Source of the DNA: Burkholderia thailandensis E264
GTDB lineage: Bacteria > Pseudomonadota > Gammaproteobacteria > Burkholderiales > Burkholderiaceae
Direction of reading: 5' to 3'
NCBI RefSeq assembly: GCF_000012365.1
Contig: NC_007650.1
Coordinates: forward strand, 1,054,001 to 1,118,000
Length of the DNA: 64,000 nt
In this document: piece after piece, positions 29,427 through 41,175 of the stretch
Layout of the letters: each line of letters starts with the position of its first letter
Position numbering within the stretch: position 1 is the stretch's first letter
Notes under the pieces: model-generated
Told to the model about the DNA's origin: nothing
Seen by the model: only the letters and a program-made list of their open reading frames with translations
Databases searched by the model: none
Translations under genes and position numbers: made by a program

Positions 29427-29509
29427 TCGCCGCGCGCGCGGAATGAATACGCTGAAATCGTGAGCGGCATCGCATGCGATGTGCGCGCATCCACGGATCG
29501 GAGGCCATC

Positions 29510-29857
29510 ATGCGGACCGGACATCACTTCTTTCCCGAGCTCCGGCACGCGACGGTGCCGACCTATTTCATCTCCTATCTGTTCCCGCTGCTGCTCGCGG
29601 GCTACGAGGCCTACCGCGTTGGATACTGGGTCAGCCAGCACGGCTGGCATTTCGACGAGCTGTCCCAGGCGGGCTACGAATTCACGCTGATGCTGATCGT
29701 GTTCGCGCTGCAAGTCGTCCTCGACGGGCTGTTCTTCATCACCGCATGGGCCGGCCGGCACCCGGACGTCGAGCATCGGCTCTCGAATCTCACGTTCGGC
29801 ATCATCTGCTCGGCGCTCGTGCTCGCCTTCGACGTCATGCTGCAGGTTGCGTTCTGA
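29510..29857 (+). CDS. Small membrane protein of unknown function
   Basis: 115 aa from ATG 29510 with GGAGG upstream. Three hydrophobic helices are visible (about residues 17-38, 58-78 and 93-113), with a His-rich N-terminus (GHHFFPELRH) and Trp/His in the first loop (YWVSQHGWHFDE). I recognise no family. The FNR-like box just upstream places it in the same proposed regulon as the stress genes around it. It could be a redox- or membrane-associated accessory protein; this is inference from context only. Confidence 0.75.
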   Translation: MRTGHHFFPELRHATVPTYFISYLFPLLLAGYEAYRVGYWVSQHGWHFDELSQAGYEFTLMLIVFALQVVLDGLFFITAWAGRHPDVEHRLSNLTFGIICSALVLAFDVMLQVAF

Positions 29858-30195
29858 ACCGGCGTCGGATGGCGGCAGGCGCGGCTGCGCGCGCCTCGTC
29901 GCCGGCTGCCGCGCGCCCGTCGCCCAGCCCGCTGCGGCGCTTCGCGGCGCGGTTGCGACGCGCATCGTGCGGCGTTCACCGCGCGCCCGTCGCCGCGACG
30001 GCGCGCCCGCGATCTCGATGGCGTCGCGAAGCCTCGGAGTTTGGAGTCGAGCGGTCCGGCCTCGTCCGGGAATAACGGTCTGCATTCCGAAAGAACGTCC
30101 GGCGACCTCGAACGCTTTCGGCGTCGCCGGACGTGCGCCCGCGTACGCGGCATGGCCGCCGCGCGCGCCGGGGGGCGCGAGGGGCGGGCGAGGCA
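29858..30195. other. Intergenic between convergent genes, no gene seen
   Basis: 338 bp; nothing recognised. Confidence 0.4.
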
Positions 30196-30738
30196 TCAGC
30201 CCGCCTTGACTTCGATCTTTTTCTCGGCCTTGGACGCTTCCGGCGTCTTCGGCAGCGTCACCTTCAGCACGCCCTTGTCGAACGACGCCTCGATCTTGTC
30301 GCGGTCGACGCCGTCCGGCATCCGGAAGCTTCGCTCGAAAGCGCCGAACCGGCGCTCGTGAACGTAGTAGTCCTTGTGCTTTTCCTCCTTCTCTTCATGT
30401 TTCTCGCCGCGGATCGACAGGCCGCCGTTCGCGAGCTTGACCTCGACATCCTTTTCGCTCAGCCCCGGCAATTCCGCGGTGATTTCGTAGGACTTGTCGG
30501 TTTCGGTGAAATCGACCGCGGGCTCGGCCGTCCATTCACGTTCGCGGCGCCAGAACGGCTCGATGTCGAAGATCGACCGGCGCATCGACGACAAGCGCAC
30601 GCCGTGATCGAAATCGTCGAGCAGGCGATCGATCTCGCGCCGCAGCGTCTCGATTGGGTGCCAGAACGGCGCGGTCGACGAAGGCTCCGCGCCGGCCTGC
30701 GGTTTCTTGACCGGCAGCTTGGTGGTTGGCTCGCTCAT
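30196..30738 (-). CDS. Hsp20/alpha-crystallin small heat shock protein
   Basis: 180 aa from ATG 30738 with GGAG upstream. The alpha-crystallin domain spans about residues 72-175, with the hallmarks PAVDFTETDKSYEITAELPG, GEKHEEKEE and the end motif GVLKVTLPKTP; a terminal IEVKAG tail may serve as the oligomer-binding tail. ATP-independent holdase that prevents aggregation of unfolded proteins. An FNR-like box is centred 64 bp before the start, in place for direct activation. Confidence 0.95.
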   Translation of the reverse strand: MSEPTTKLPVKKPQAGAEPSSTAPFWHPIETLRREIDRLLDDFDHGVRLSSMRRSIFDIEPFWRREREWTAEPAVDFTETDKSYEITAELPGLSEKDVEVKLANGGLSIRGEKHEEKEEKHKDYYVHERRFGAFERSFRMPDGVDRDKIEASFDKGVLKVTLPKTPEASKAEKKIEVKAG

Positions 30739-30795
30739 GTCGCACTCCTTCTCGTCAATGGAGCGTTCATTCTCGGCCGGCACCGGGTGCATTCG

Positions 30796-30809
30796 TTGAC
30801 GGAGGTCAA
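30796..30809. promoter_or_regulatory. FNR/ANR-type box upstream of hsp20
   Basis: TTGACGGAGGTCAA (TTGAC-N4-GTCAA), centred 64 bp from the hsp20 start; at -41.5 the transcript would start near 30761. Confidence 0.65.
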
Positions 30810-30894
30810 CGGCAAAACGGGGACGCGAAATGCGGGCGCGCGGCGGCCCGCCCGCCTCGGGCGGCGCGCGGCCCGGCCGGCGAGGGCGCGCGCG

Positions 30895-33267
30895 TCAGTA
30901 CAGCAGATACGCGGCCCGCTCGCGCGAGAACGCCGCGTTTTGCGTGTCGACGACCTGTTCGATCTCGTCGAGCGGACGCCCGTCGGCCAACATGTCCGCC
31001 ACCGCGCGCGAGCCGACCGACGCGCGGATCGCGTCGATCCGGAAGCGGTCCGGATAGCGCCGATGCAGCGCGAGCGCAACCGCCAGCCCGATGCGGCCCG
31101 GCCGCACCGGGCCCGGCAGCCGCTCGATCCGCACGCCCTCGCACAGCGCGCCGCGGTACGGCCCCTCCGTCGGCACGAACCGGGCCGGCGTGAACGTCGC
31201 GCTCAGATGCATCGCGCGGAGATCGTCCGCGAGCGCCCGGCCGTCGATCCAAGGCGCGCCGAGCACCCCGAACGGCGTCGCGGTTCCCCTGCCGACGCTC
31301 ACGTCCGCGCCTTCGACGAGGCCGATATCCGGATACAGCGAGAGCGCGGCGGCATCGCGCAGATTCGGCGACGGCGGCAACCCGCCGAGCCCCGTGTCGC
31401 CGTAGCGCATCCAGCGGCGATAGTTTTCCATCGGCACCACGACGAGATCGGCGCCGATTCGAAGCCGATCGTCGAACAGCTTCGCGAGCTCGCCGATCGT
31501 CATGCCGGGCGCGAGCGGCAACGGGTAATAGTTCGTGAAGGAGCCGATGTCGGCGTCCGATACCGGCCCCCCGACGACGTCGCCGCCCAGCGGATTCGGC
31601 CGGTCGAGCACGACCACCGGGACGTGCGCGGCGGCCGCCGCCTCGAGCACGTAGCCCAGCGTCGCGAGATACGTGAAGAAGCGCACGCCGGCATCCTGGA
31701 TGTCGAATACGAGCACGTCGACGTTCGACAACGCCTCGGGCGCGATCCGGCGGCGGCTCCCGTAGAGGCTGTGGACGACGACGTTCGTATCCGCGTCGAT
31801 CGCATCGCCGAACGGTGCGTCGACGTCGGTCCCGAGCCCGTGCTCCGGCGCGAAGATCGCGACGAGCCGGGCGCCGGGCGCGTGCGCGAGCAGATCGATC
31901 GTGCGCCGGCCGAGCCGGTCGACTCCGCTGCGGTTCGTCACGAGCGCGATGCGCTTGCCGGCCACGGCCGCGAAGCCGCTCGACTCGAGCGCGTCGATGC
32001 CGGCCAGCACGGGGCCCGCCGACTCCGGCGCGCGCGCCGCGCGCGCGATGGCCGCGGCCATCGTCGGCGCGCGTTCGGCGATCTGGTCGGCGGACACGGG
32101 CGGCGAGCGGCTTGCGACGAGGCCGAGCACCTGCTCGCGCAGCGGCGCGGCGTCGCCGCGTTCGTCCGGGTAGAGGCGGCTCGTCAGGACGATGACGAAG
32201 CGATGCGTGACGAGATCGATCCAGAGGCCGGTGCCCGTATAGCCGAGATGTTGCAGCAGGCCGGCCGGAGGCAGCCGGTAGCGGTTCGCGACGAGGGGCG
32301 GCTGCAGGTCCCAGCCGGCCGTGCGCGCGTCGCCCTTGGCGTCGAGCGTGGCCGGCGTCTCGAGCGCGGCCACGCTCGCGCGGCTCAGCACGCGCGACGC
32401 GCCGAGCCTGCCGTCGTTCAGCAGCATCTGCGCGAAGCGGGCGAGATCGCCGGCGCTGGCGAACAGGCCTGCATTGCCGGCGACGCCGCCCATCGCCGCG
32501 GCGATCGGATCGTGCACGCGCCCGCGCAGCAGACGCCCATCGCGGACGACCGTCGGCGCGATGCGCGAGAGCGTCGCCGCGCGCGGGCGAAACGTCGCGT
32601 TCGCCATGTGAAGCGGCGTGAAGACATGCTTGGCGCACCACGCATCGAGCGGCCGACCGGTCACGCGCTCGACGATCACGCCGAGCGCCACGTAGTTGAT
32701 GTCGCTGTAGATCACGCGCGTTCCCGGCGGCGCCACGGGCGGCATGCGCGCGACATCGGCGAGTACCGCCGCGCGGCCGCGCAACGCCCGCGCCGACGAC
32801 ACGCCGGGCGGCAAGCCGGACGTGTGCGCGAGCAACTGCCGAATCGTCACGCCGGCCTTGCCCCGCGCGGCGAAGGCCGGCCAATAGCGTGCGGCCGGCG
32901 CGTCCAGCGCGAGCCGGCCTCGCTCGGCCAGTTGCATGACGGCGGTGGCGGTCGCGACGGCTTTCGTCAGCGAGGCGAGATCGAATACGGTATCGGCCGT
33001 CATCGGCTCGGCGGCGGGGCCTGTCACGCGCGCGCCGCGCGCCACGCGCTCGCGCACGCCGCCGGCATCGCCCGTCACGACCACCGCGCCCGCAATGTGG
33101 CCGTCGGCGATCTCCGCATCGATGGCGGCGCCGATCGCGACGGCCGCCGATGGCGGGGCGAGGGGGCGGCCGGCGCCGGCATGCGCGCCTGCCGACGCCA
33201 GGATGAACGTCAGCGCGCCGCTCAATGCGGCAACGCGGCGTAATCGTAGCGATTGTGCGGATTCCAT
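30895..33267 (-). CDS. Fusion: serine beta-lactamase-like esterase + NamZ (DUF1343) exo-muramidase
   Basis: 790 aa from ATG 33267; the frame continues upstream but there only shadows the neighbouring hydrolase gene. A signal peptide (residues 1-32) precedes a class C beta-lactamase-like domain (about 45-395) with SLTK at 99-102, a YSD in place of Tyr-x-Asn at 187-189, and HLGYTGTG. From about residue 430 to the end comes a DUF1343 domain (VTNRSG, FAPEHGLG, FDIQDAGVRFFTY, VLDRPNPLGG), the family of Bacillus NamZ, which removes MurNAc from peptidoglycan fragments. In B. subtilis the two domains are separate neighbouring genes (ybbE, ybbC). Its start overlaps the upstream hydrolase gene by 46 bp. 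Periplasmic muropeptide breakdown is the likely job. Confidence 0.9.
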   Translation of the reverse strand: MESAQSLRLRRVAALSGALTFILASAGAHAGAGRPLAPPSAAVAIGAAIDAEIADGHIAGAVVVTGDAGGVRERVARGARVTGPAAEPMTADTVFDLASLTKAVATATAVMQLAERGRLALDAPAARYWPAFAARGKAGVTIRQLLAHTSGLPPGVSSARALRGRAAVLADVARMPPVAPPGTRVIYSDINYVALGVIVERVTGRPLDAWCAKHVFTPLHMANATFRPRAATLSRIAPTVVRDGRLLRGRVHDPIAAAMGGVAGNAGLFASAGDLARFAQMLLNDGRLGASRVLSRASVAALETPATLDAKGDARTAGWDLQPPLVANRYRLPPAGLLQHLGYTGTGLWIDLVTHRFVIVLTSRLYPDERGDAAPLREQVLGLVASRSPPVSADQIAERAPTMAAAIARAARAPESAGPVLAGIDALESSGFAAVAGKRIALVTNRSGVDRLGRRTIDLLAHAPGARLVAIFAPEHGLGTDVDAPFGDAIDADTNVVVHSLYGSRRRIAPEALSNVDVLVFDIQDAGVRFFTYLATLGYVLEAAAAAHVPVVVLDRPNPLGGDVVGGPVSDADIGSFTNYYPLPLAPGMTIGELAKLFDDRLRIGADLVVVPMENYRRWMRYGDTGLGGLPPSPNLRDAAALSLYPDIGLVEGADVSVGRGTATPFGVLGAPWIDGRALADDLRAMHLSATFTPARFVPTEGPYRGALCEGVRIERLPGPVRPGRIGLAVALALHRRYPDRFRIDAIRASVGSRAVADMLADGRPLDEIEQVVDTQNAAFSRERAAYLLY

Positions 33268-34481
33268 AGCATCCACCCGTCCGTGCCCGCCGCCTCGGCG
33301 GCGGCGATCTGCTCGCGGATCTCGTCGGCGCCGAACGTGCGGCGATCGAACGCGTAGTCGCGAAAGGCCTGTAGCCACGGCCGAAAGCGCACGCCGGGGA
33401 GCCCGGTGCGGCGCTGCGCTTGCGCGAGCGAGCGGCCGACGATCGCGCCGGGCTGCTCGGTCGGCTTCCTGATGCCCGGCAATCCCCATGTGAAGCCGGA
33501 CGGATACAGCATCGGCGAAATGTAATCGACCAATCGCCCGAGCGTCTCGATCCGCTGGCCGATGTGCGTATCGTTTGAATTCCAGCAGACGTAGCCGAAG
33601 ATGTCGACGGACAGATAAACGTTGTACGGCCGCAGCCTCGCGCGCGCGCCCGCCAGAAAGCCGGTGATCGCCGCGACGCGGTTCGCTTCGGTGTTGGGCT
33701 CGCCGAACCGCAGGCCGTTCGCGTCCGGGAAGCGCAAGTAGTCGAACTGGATTTCGTCGAAGCCCATTCGGGCCGCTTCTTCCGCGAGATCGAACGGGTG
33801 CGCCCAGGCCGCGCGCACGGTCGGGTCGATCCAGCGCTGGCGCTCGCGATCGCGCCAGACCGCGCCGGCGGCGTCGCGCACCGCCCAATCCGGATGCGCG
33901 GCCGCGAGCGGATCGTCCTTGAACACGACGATCCGCGCGATCAGATAAAGGCCGCGTGCATGGAGCGCGCGCACGAGCGCCGGCAGATCGATCGCGTGCG
34001 CCGCGGCGCGCCGCTCGGCGGCCGCGCCGACCGATCGGCGCGCCGCACTGCGGTACGGCGTCGCGCCGTCGTCTCCTTTCACGTCGATCACGATCGCATT
34101 GATCGCGGTCTTGCCGGGCAGCGCGAGGGCGGCGTCGCGCAGCGCCCGGTTCGCGACGCCGGACGCGGACAGATAAATCGCCTTCGGACGCACCGGCGTC
34201 ATGCGCACGATGCGCGCGGCGTCGGCCTCGTGCAACGCGACCTCCGCACGCGCATAGCCGGGCGCCGTCACGCTCATCGCCGTGGCGGTGTCGCCGGCCG
34301 CGGCCGGAATGGCGAACGTGCCGTCCGCGGCGCTGGTTCGGGCGATGCCCGATGCATAGGCGGTCGCGCCCGCGAGCGGGCGGCCGTTCGACGCATCGAC
34401 GACAGTGATCGCGACCGTCGCCGCGCGCGCCGGCAGCCAGACAAGCAGGCACAGGATCGCGACGGCCGAGCGGCTAGCCAT
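33222..34481 (-). CDS. Putative glycoside hydrolase (DUF4015) with N-terminal regulatory-like domain
   Basis: 419 aa from ATG 34481, which has GGGGGG just upstream and begins a good signal peptide (SAVAILCLLVWLPARA); an ATG at 34526 would add 15 residues. Residues about 22-85 resemble a carboxypeptidase-regulatory beta-sandwich (VVDASNGRPLAGATAY). The rest is a DUF4015 TIM-barrel, a putative GH family, with GVANRALRDAAL, FDEIQFDYLRFP and YLSVDIFGYVCW. Substrate is unproven; a cell-wall or exopolysaccharide glycan fits. Overlap with the NamZ fusion gene suggests one transcript and a joint role. Confidence 0.86.
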   Translation of the reverse strand: MASRSAVAILCLLVWLPARAATVAITVVDASNGRPLAGATAYASGIARTSAADGTFAIPAAAGDTATAMSVTAPGYARAEVALHEADAARIVRMTPVRPKAIYLSASGVANRALRDAALALPGKTAINAIVIDVKGDDGATPYRSAARRSVGAAAERRAAAHAIDLPALVRALHARGLYLIARIVVFKDDPLAAAHPDWAVRDAAGAVWRDRERQRWIDPTVRAAWAHPFDLAEEAARMGFDEIQFDYLRFPDANGLRFGEPNTEANRVAAITGFLAGARARLRPYNVYLSVDIFGYVCWNSNDTHIGQRIETLGRLVDYISPMLYPSGFTWGLPGIRKPTEQPGAIVGRSLAQAQRRTGLPGVRFRPWLQAFRDYAFDRRTFGADEIREQIAAAEAAGTDGWMLWNPHNRYDYAALPH

Positions 34482-35036
34482 GAGCGCCCCCCGCGATGCA
34501 CGATCGAACCCGGAGCGCGTCGGCATGCGCCGTCGCCGAGCCCGCTTGCGCCGCTGCGAATGGGCGGCGGGCGGGAATCGGCATGTCGCGCTTCGCCGGC
34601 CGGACGCCGTTCCCGGGCGCCGCTTGCGGCGCGCGCGGCGAGAGCGGCGGATAGGGAAGACAGGCGCTCACGGGAGCCTCGCCCGACGTGTTTTAGCCAG
34701 TTTCGCCGTCGGTCGCTCGGGCATGCTGAGGCAGATCAATCATTCGACGCGTCCCGATCGCGACGCCGGCGTGATCGGCGCGCTCCCGCGTGCGCCCGTC
34801 GCCCGCCAACGCGCGGATGCGGCGGCGCGAGACGCGCATGTCCGATGAGACGGGCGCGGGATCTCCGGTTGTGCCGCGTCGCTCGCGCTCGTTTCGCGCC
34901 GATCGAGCCGACGGGCTGACGCAGTGCGGCAACGCGCGCCGTCGCCCCCCGCCGAATCGCCCTTGACGCACGTCAACTGTGCGCCGGCATTCGCTATCTA
35001 CAGTGAACAACGTGAGGTCGACTGGATCATGCCTGA
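34482..35036. other. Divergent promoter region, no gene seen
   Basis: 555 bp between the hydrolase gene and the acetyl-CoA synthetase operon. It holds the FNR-like box at 34963 and a -10-like TATCTACAGT at 34995-35004; nothing else recognised. Confidence 0.5.
34963..34976. promoter_or_regulatory. FNR/ANR-type box upstream of the acs-pdh operon
   Basis: TTGACGCACGTCAA (TTGAC-N4-GTCAA), the same 14 bases as the box at 29413, centred 67 bp before the acsA start. TACAGT at 34998-35003 is correctly placed for a -10 element of a class II promoter. Confidence 0.7.
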
Positions 35037-36799
<1,763 letters not shown>

Positions 36800-36803
<4 letters not shown>

Positions 36804-37822
36804 CGGCTGTCGACCATCCCGCGCCGCCGCCGCCGTCGGGCCCGGTGCGCTACGGCAAGGATTTCGCGCTCGTCCTGTTGCGCGACATGCTGCGCGTGCG
36901 CCGGCTCGAAGAGACGTGCGCGCAACTGTACGGCGCGGGCAAGATACGGGGCTTCCTCCATCTGTACATCGGCGAGGAGGCCGCCGGCATCGGCGCGTTG
37001 CACGCGCTCGAGCCCGACGACAACGTCGTCGCCACCTACCGCGAACACGCGCACGCGCTGGTGCGGGGCATGGACATGGGCGTCCTGATGGCGGAAATGT
37101 TCGGCAAGCGCGAGGGGTGCGCGCGCGGCCGAGGCGGCTCGATGCACCTGTTCGACCGGCAGACCCGGCTGTTCGGCGGGAACGCGATCGTGGGCGGCGG
37201 CCTGCCGCTCGCGGCCGGGCTCGCGCTCGCCGAGAAGATGCAGGCGGGCAAGCGCGTGACCGCGTGCTTTTTCGGCGATGGCGCGGTGGCCGAGGGCGTG
37301 TTCCACGAATCGATGAATCTCGCGGCGCTGTGGCGGCTGCCGGTGCTGTTCTGCTGCGAAAACAACCTGTACGCGATGGGCACGGCGCTCGAGCGCAGCG
37401 AATCGCAGACCGACCTTTGCGCGAAGGCCGCGTCGTATGGCATGCGGGTGTCGTCGGCCGACGGCATGGACGTCGTCGCGGTGCACGACGCGGCGAAGGA
37501 CGCAGTCGAATACGTGAGGGGCGGCGCGGGGCCGATGTTCGTGGAACTGCGCACCTACCGCTTCCGCGCGCATTCGATGTACGACGCCGAGCTCTATCGT
37601 CAGAAGGCGGAGGTCGACGAATGGAAGGCGCGCGGGCCGATCCACACGTTCACGGCCCGGCTCAAGGCCGAGGGCAAGCTGACGGAGGACGAATTCGCCG
37701 CGCTCGACGCCGACGCGAACGCCGAAGTGGCGCGCGCCGTCGCGTTCGCCGAGGCCGGCGAGTGGGAGCGCGTCGAAGATCTCGCGAAAGACGTGTACAC
37801 GGCGGCGGGAGGCCCATCGTGA
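36800..37822 (+). CDS. pdhA: 2-oxo acid (pyruvate) dehydrogenase E1 component, alpha subunit
   Basis: 340 aa. Thiamine diphosphate enzyme subunit; the ThDP/Mg motif runs from [12 protein letters not shown] (near residue 158) to CCENN about 30 residues on. Also [10 protein letters not shown] and the phospho-loop-like RAHSMYD. An acetoin dehydrogenase E1 alpha looks similar, and the two cannot be separated without alignment; pyruvate is favoured because no acetoin genes adjoin. Coupled by overlap to acsA upstream and to E1 beta downstream (GTGA). Confidence 0.92.
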
Positions 37823-38793
37823 TCAGGCGGCTCACCTACCGCGAGGCGCTGCGCGACGCGTTGCGCGACGCGCTGTCGAACGATCCGCGCGTGTTCCTGA
37901 TGGGCGAGGACGTGGGGCGCTACGGCGGCAGCTACGCGGTGTCGGCGGGCTTGCTGGAAGCGTTCGGTCCCGAGCGCGTGCGCGACACGCCGCTGTCGGA
38001 GCTTGCGTTCACAGGCATGGGAATCGGCGCGGCGCTGGGCGGCATGCGGCCGATCGTCGAGATCATGACGGTCAACTTCAGCCTGCTCGCGCTCGACCAG
38101 ATCGTCAACACCGCCGCGCTCTACCATCACATGTCCGGCGGGCAATTCTCGGTGCCGCTCGTGATCCGCATGGCCACGGGCGCGGGCCGCCAGGTCGCGG
38201 CGCAGCACTCGCACAGCTTCGAGGGCTGGTATGCCGGCATTCCGGGCATCAAGGTGCTCGCGCCCGCGACCGTCGAAGACGCGCGCCACATGCTGGCGCC
38301 GGCGCTCGCCGATCCCGATCCGGTGCTGATCTTCGAGCATGCGGGCCTCTACAACATGGAAGGCGACTTGTCCGCGATGACGAGCGTCGACATCCGGTCG
38401 GCGAAGGTGAGGCGCGACGGCGGGGACGTCGCGATTCTCGCGTACGGCGGCTCGTTGCCGAAGGCGCTCGAGGCGGCCGATGCGCTTGCGGGCGAAGGCA
38501 TCTCGGCCGAGGTCGTCGATCTGCGCGTGCTGCGCCCGCTCGACGACGCGACGATCATGGCTTCGGTGATCAAGTGCCGGCGTGCGGTGATCGTCGACGA
38601 ATGCTGGCGCAGCGCGAGCGTCGCGTCGGAAATCGTCGCGCGCATCGTCGAACAGGCATTCTACGAACTCGATGCGCCGCTCGCGCGCGTGTGCGCCGAG
38701 GACGTGCCGATTCCGTATGCCCGGCACATGGAAGAAGCGGCGTTGCCCCAGGTCGACAAGATCGTCGCCGCGGTGAAGCAATTGCTTTCGTGA
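37819..38793 (+). CDS. pdhB: 2-oxo acid (pyruvate) dehydrogenase E1 component, beta subunit
   Basis: 324 aa, GTG start overlapping the E1 alpha stop. Transketolase-like pyrimidine-binding domain ([30 protein letters not shown]) then transketolase C-terminal domain ([16 protein letters not shown]). Forms the alpha2beta2 E1 with PdhA. The E2 gene follows 28 bp later. Confidence 0.93.
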   Translation: MIRRLTYREALRDALRDALSNDPRVFLMGEDVGRYGGSYAVSAGLLEAFGPERVRDTPLSELAFTGMGIGAALGGMRPIVEIMTVNFSLLALDQIVNTAALYHHMSGGQFSVPLVIRMATGAGRQVAAQHSHSFEGWYAGIPGIKVLAPATVEDARHMLAPALADPDPVLIFEHAGLYNMEGDLSAMTSVDIRSAKVRRDGGDVAILAYGGSLPKALEAADALAGEGISAEVVDLRVLRPLDDATIMASVIKCRRAVIVDECWRSASVASEIVARIVEQAFYELDAPLARVCAEDVPIPYARHMEEAALPQVDKIVAAVKQLLS

Positions 38794-38821
38794 ATGCTCG
38801 CGGATTCCGCGAGGAGGAAGC

Positions 38822-39957
<1,136 letters not shown>

Positions 39958-39961
<4 letters not shown>

Positions 39962-40206
39962 ACGACGCCGACATACTTGCCGCCGTATTGGCGACGCTGA
40001 AAGCGATCGCGCCGGAAGTCGACCTGGCTGCGCTGCGTGCCGACCGCCCGCTGCGCGGCCAGGTCGACCTCGACTCGATGGATTGGCTCAATTTCCTGAC
40101 GGGGCTCCACGCGAGGCTCGGGGTCGATATTCCGGAGGCCCATTACGGTCGGCTGCGCACGCTCGACGATGTCGTCAAGTATGTGGCCAATGTGAGCAAG
40201 CTCTAG
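39958..40206 (+). CDS. Acyl carrier protein
   Basis: 82 aa. A PP-binding domain with the phosphopantetheine serine in DLDSMDWLNFL (S41). It differs from housekeeping AcpP (DSLD) by DSMD. Translationally coupled to the E2 gene, an unusual partner; an ACP beside a lipoyl-dependent enzyme might carry octanoyl groups for lipoylation or accept acyl groups for lipid synthesis, but neither is shown. Convergent with the next gene, overlapping it by 4 bp. Confidence 0.88.
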
Positions 40207-40637
40207 TGTCCTTCGTGCGTCGGATCGCCTCGCCGATCCGACGTGGCCGCCTCGGTCAGGCTGACGTATTTTCCGCCGTCGGCGACGATCCTCAGCGCCT
40301 CGATGAAATCCGATCTCCGGCCGAACCGGCCGACGAATCCGGAAACGCCGGCGGCAAATGCATGGGCCGCGTTTTCCTCGCTGGCGACGGCGCTGACGAC
40401 CAGAATGCGCAGATCGGGGCGCCGCTGCCTGACTAGACCGACGAGTCGAACGTGCAAGCTGCTGAATCCGCTCGTGCCGATGACGAGCACTTGCGAATCA
40501 CCGGCGTCCGGGCGGGAGAGCATTGCCGCTTCGTTGTCCGATTCCCATGCGATTTCAATATCGCTGTCGCCTTCGAGCTGATGGCGAACGTGGGCGAGAC
40601 CGTCGGGAGCGGCGTCGAGAATGGCAACCCTGATCAC
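40203..40637 (-). CDS. Stand-alone degenerate response-regulator receiver
   Basis: 144 aa. The fold and ending (GGKYVSLTEA) resemble the receiver and linker of NarL/FixJ regulators, but no DNA-binding domain follows. The phosphoacceptor position at the end of beta 3 reads VLVIG (G54) in place of Asp, and the conserved Lys after beta 5 is R104, so it probably cannot be phosphorylated. It may be a pseudo-receiver that works by protein contact, or a decaying regulator. No FNR-like box was seen upstream. Confidence 0.8.
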   Translation of the reverse strand: MIRVAILDAAPDGLAHVRHQLEGDSDIEIAWESDNEAAMLSRPDAGDSQVLVIGTSGFSSLHVRLVGLVRQRRPDLRILVVSAVASEENAAHAFAAGVSGFVGRFGRRSDFIEALRIVADGGKYVSLTEAATSDRRGDPTHEGH

Positions 40638-41175
40638 GATCGGATCCAGTCAGAGCCGTTAGAGAATCAGCATACCACCGGGCCGCCGATAGTTGAATTG
40701 GACGCGGAGCGCGCGAAGGTCGCAGGCGGATACATGCCGGCTCGAAGGTGCTTCGAAGTGGCCACGCTTGCGGCATCCGACGCGTGGGCGGGCTTCGCGT
40801 CAACGCGCGATGCGCGGGGTCGGAAGCGGGCGAAGAAGGGTGCGGCGTCAGTGCGGCTATGGCGAGGGCCGTTCCGCGTTCTGACGAGATTCGCCGGGCT
40901 TGCTCGGGATCGAGGCAAACGATTTTGGCATCGCTCGTCCCGGCGCGAACAAGAGCGGATTATCCACATGGCATTTATCAATGTCGATTGAATGACCGCC
41001 GGCATGGCGGGCCGGAAGCCATGCCGATTTGAGGAATTGCTCAGCGGATTTGGCATCCTTATTCGGCAAAGAAGAAGGCGGTTCGCCGGTTCCGATACCG
41101 CGCGAGATTGCCCGAGAACAAGGGGCGCGACATGCCCCAATCCGGCGAACCTGAGAGAAAAAAAGGATTGGAACA
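40638..41175. other. Intergenic, no gene seen
   Basis: 538 bp separating the metabolic block from the T6SS island. An ORF crosses it on plus but has no family resemblance. Composition becomes less G+C-rich toward 40,900-41,170. Confidence 0.4.

Noticed and set aside
30133..33243. 1036-aa ORF on plus opposite hsp20 and the NamZ fusion
   Set aside because: Antisense shadow; the minus strand gives recognisable families throughout.
33268..34452. N-terminal 395-residue extension of the NamZ fusion reading frame
   Set aside because: This part is an out-of-frame reading of the DUF4015 gene; a signal peptide begins at 33267.
40452..40991. 179-aa plus-strand ORF before vgrG
   Set aside because: Overlaps the receiver gene antisense and lacks any family or ribosome binding site.
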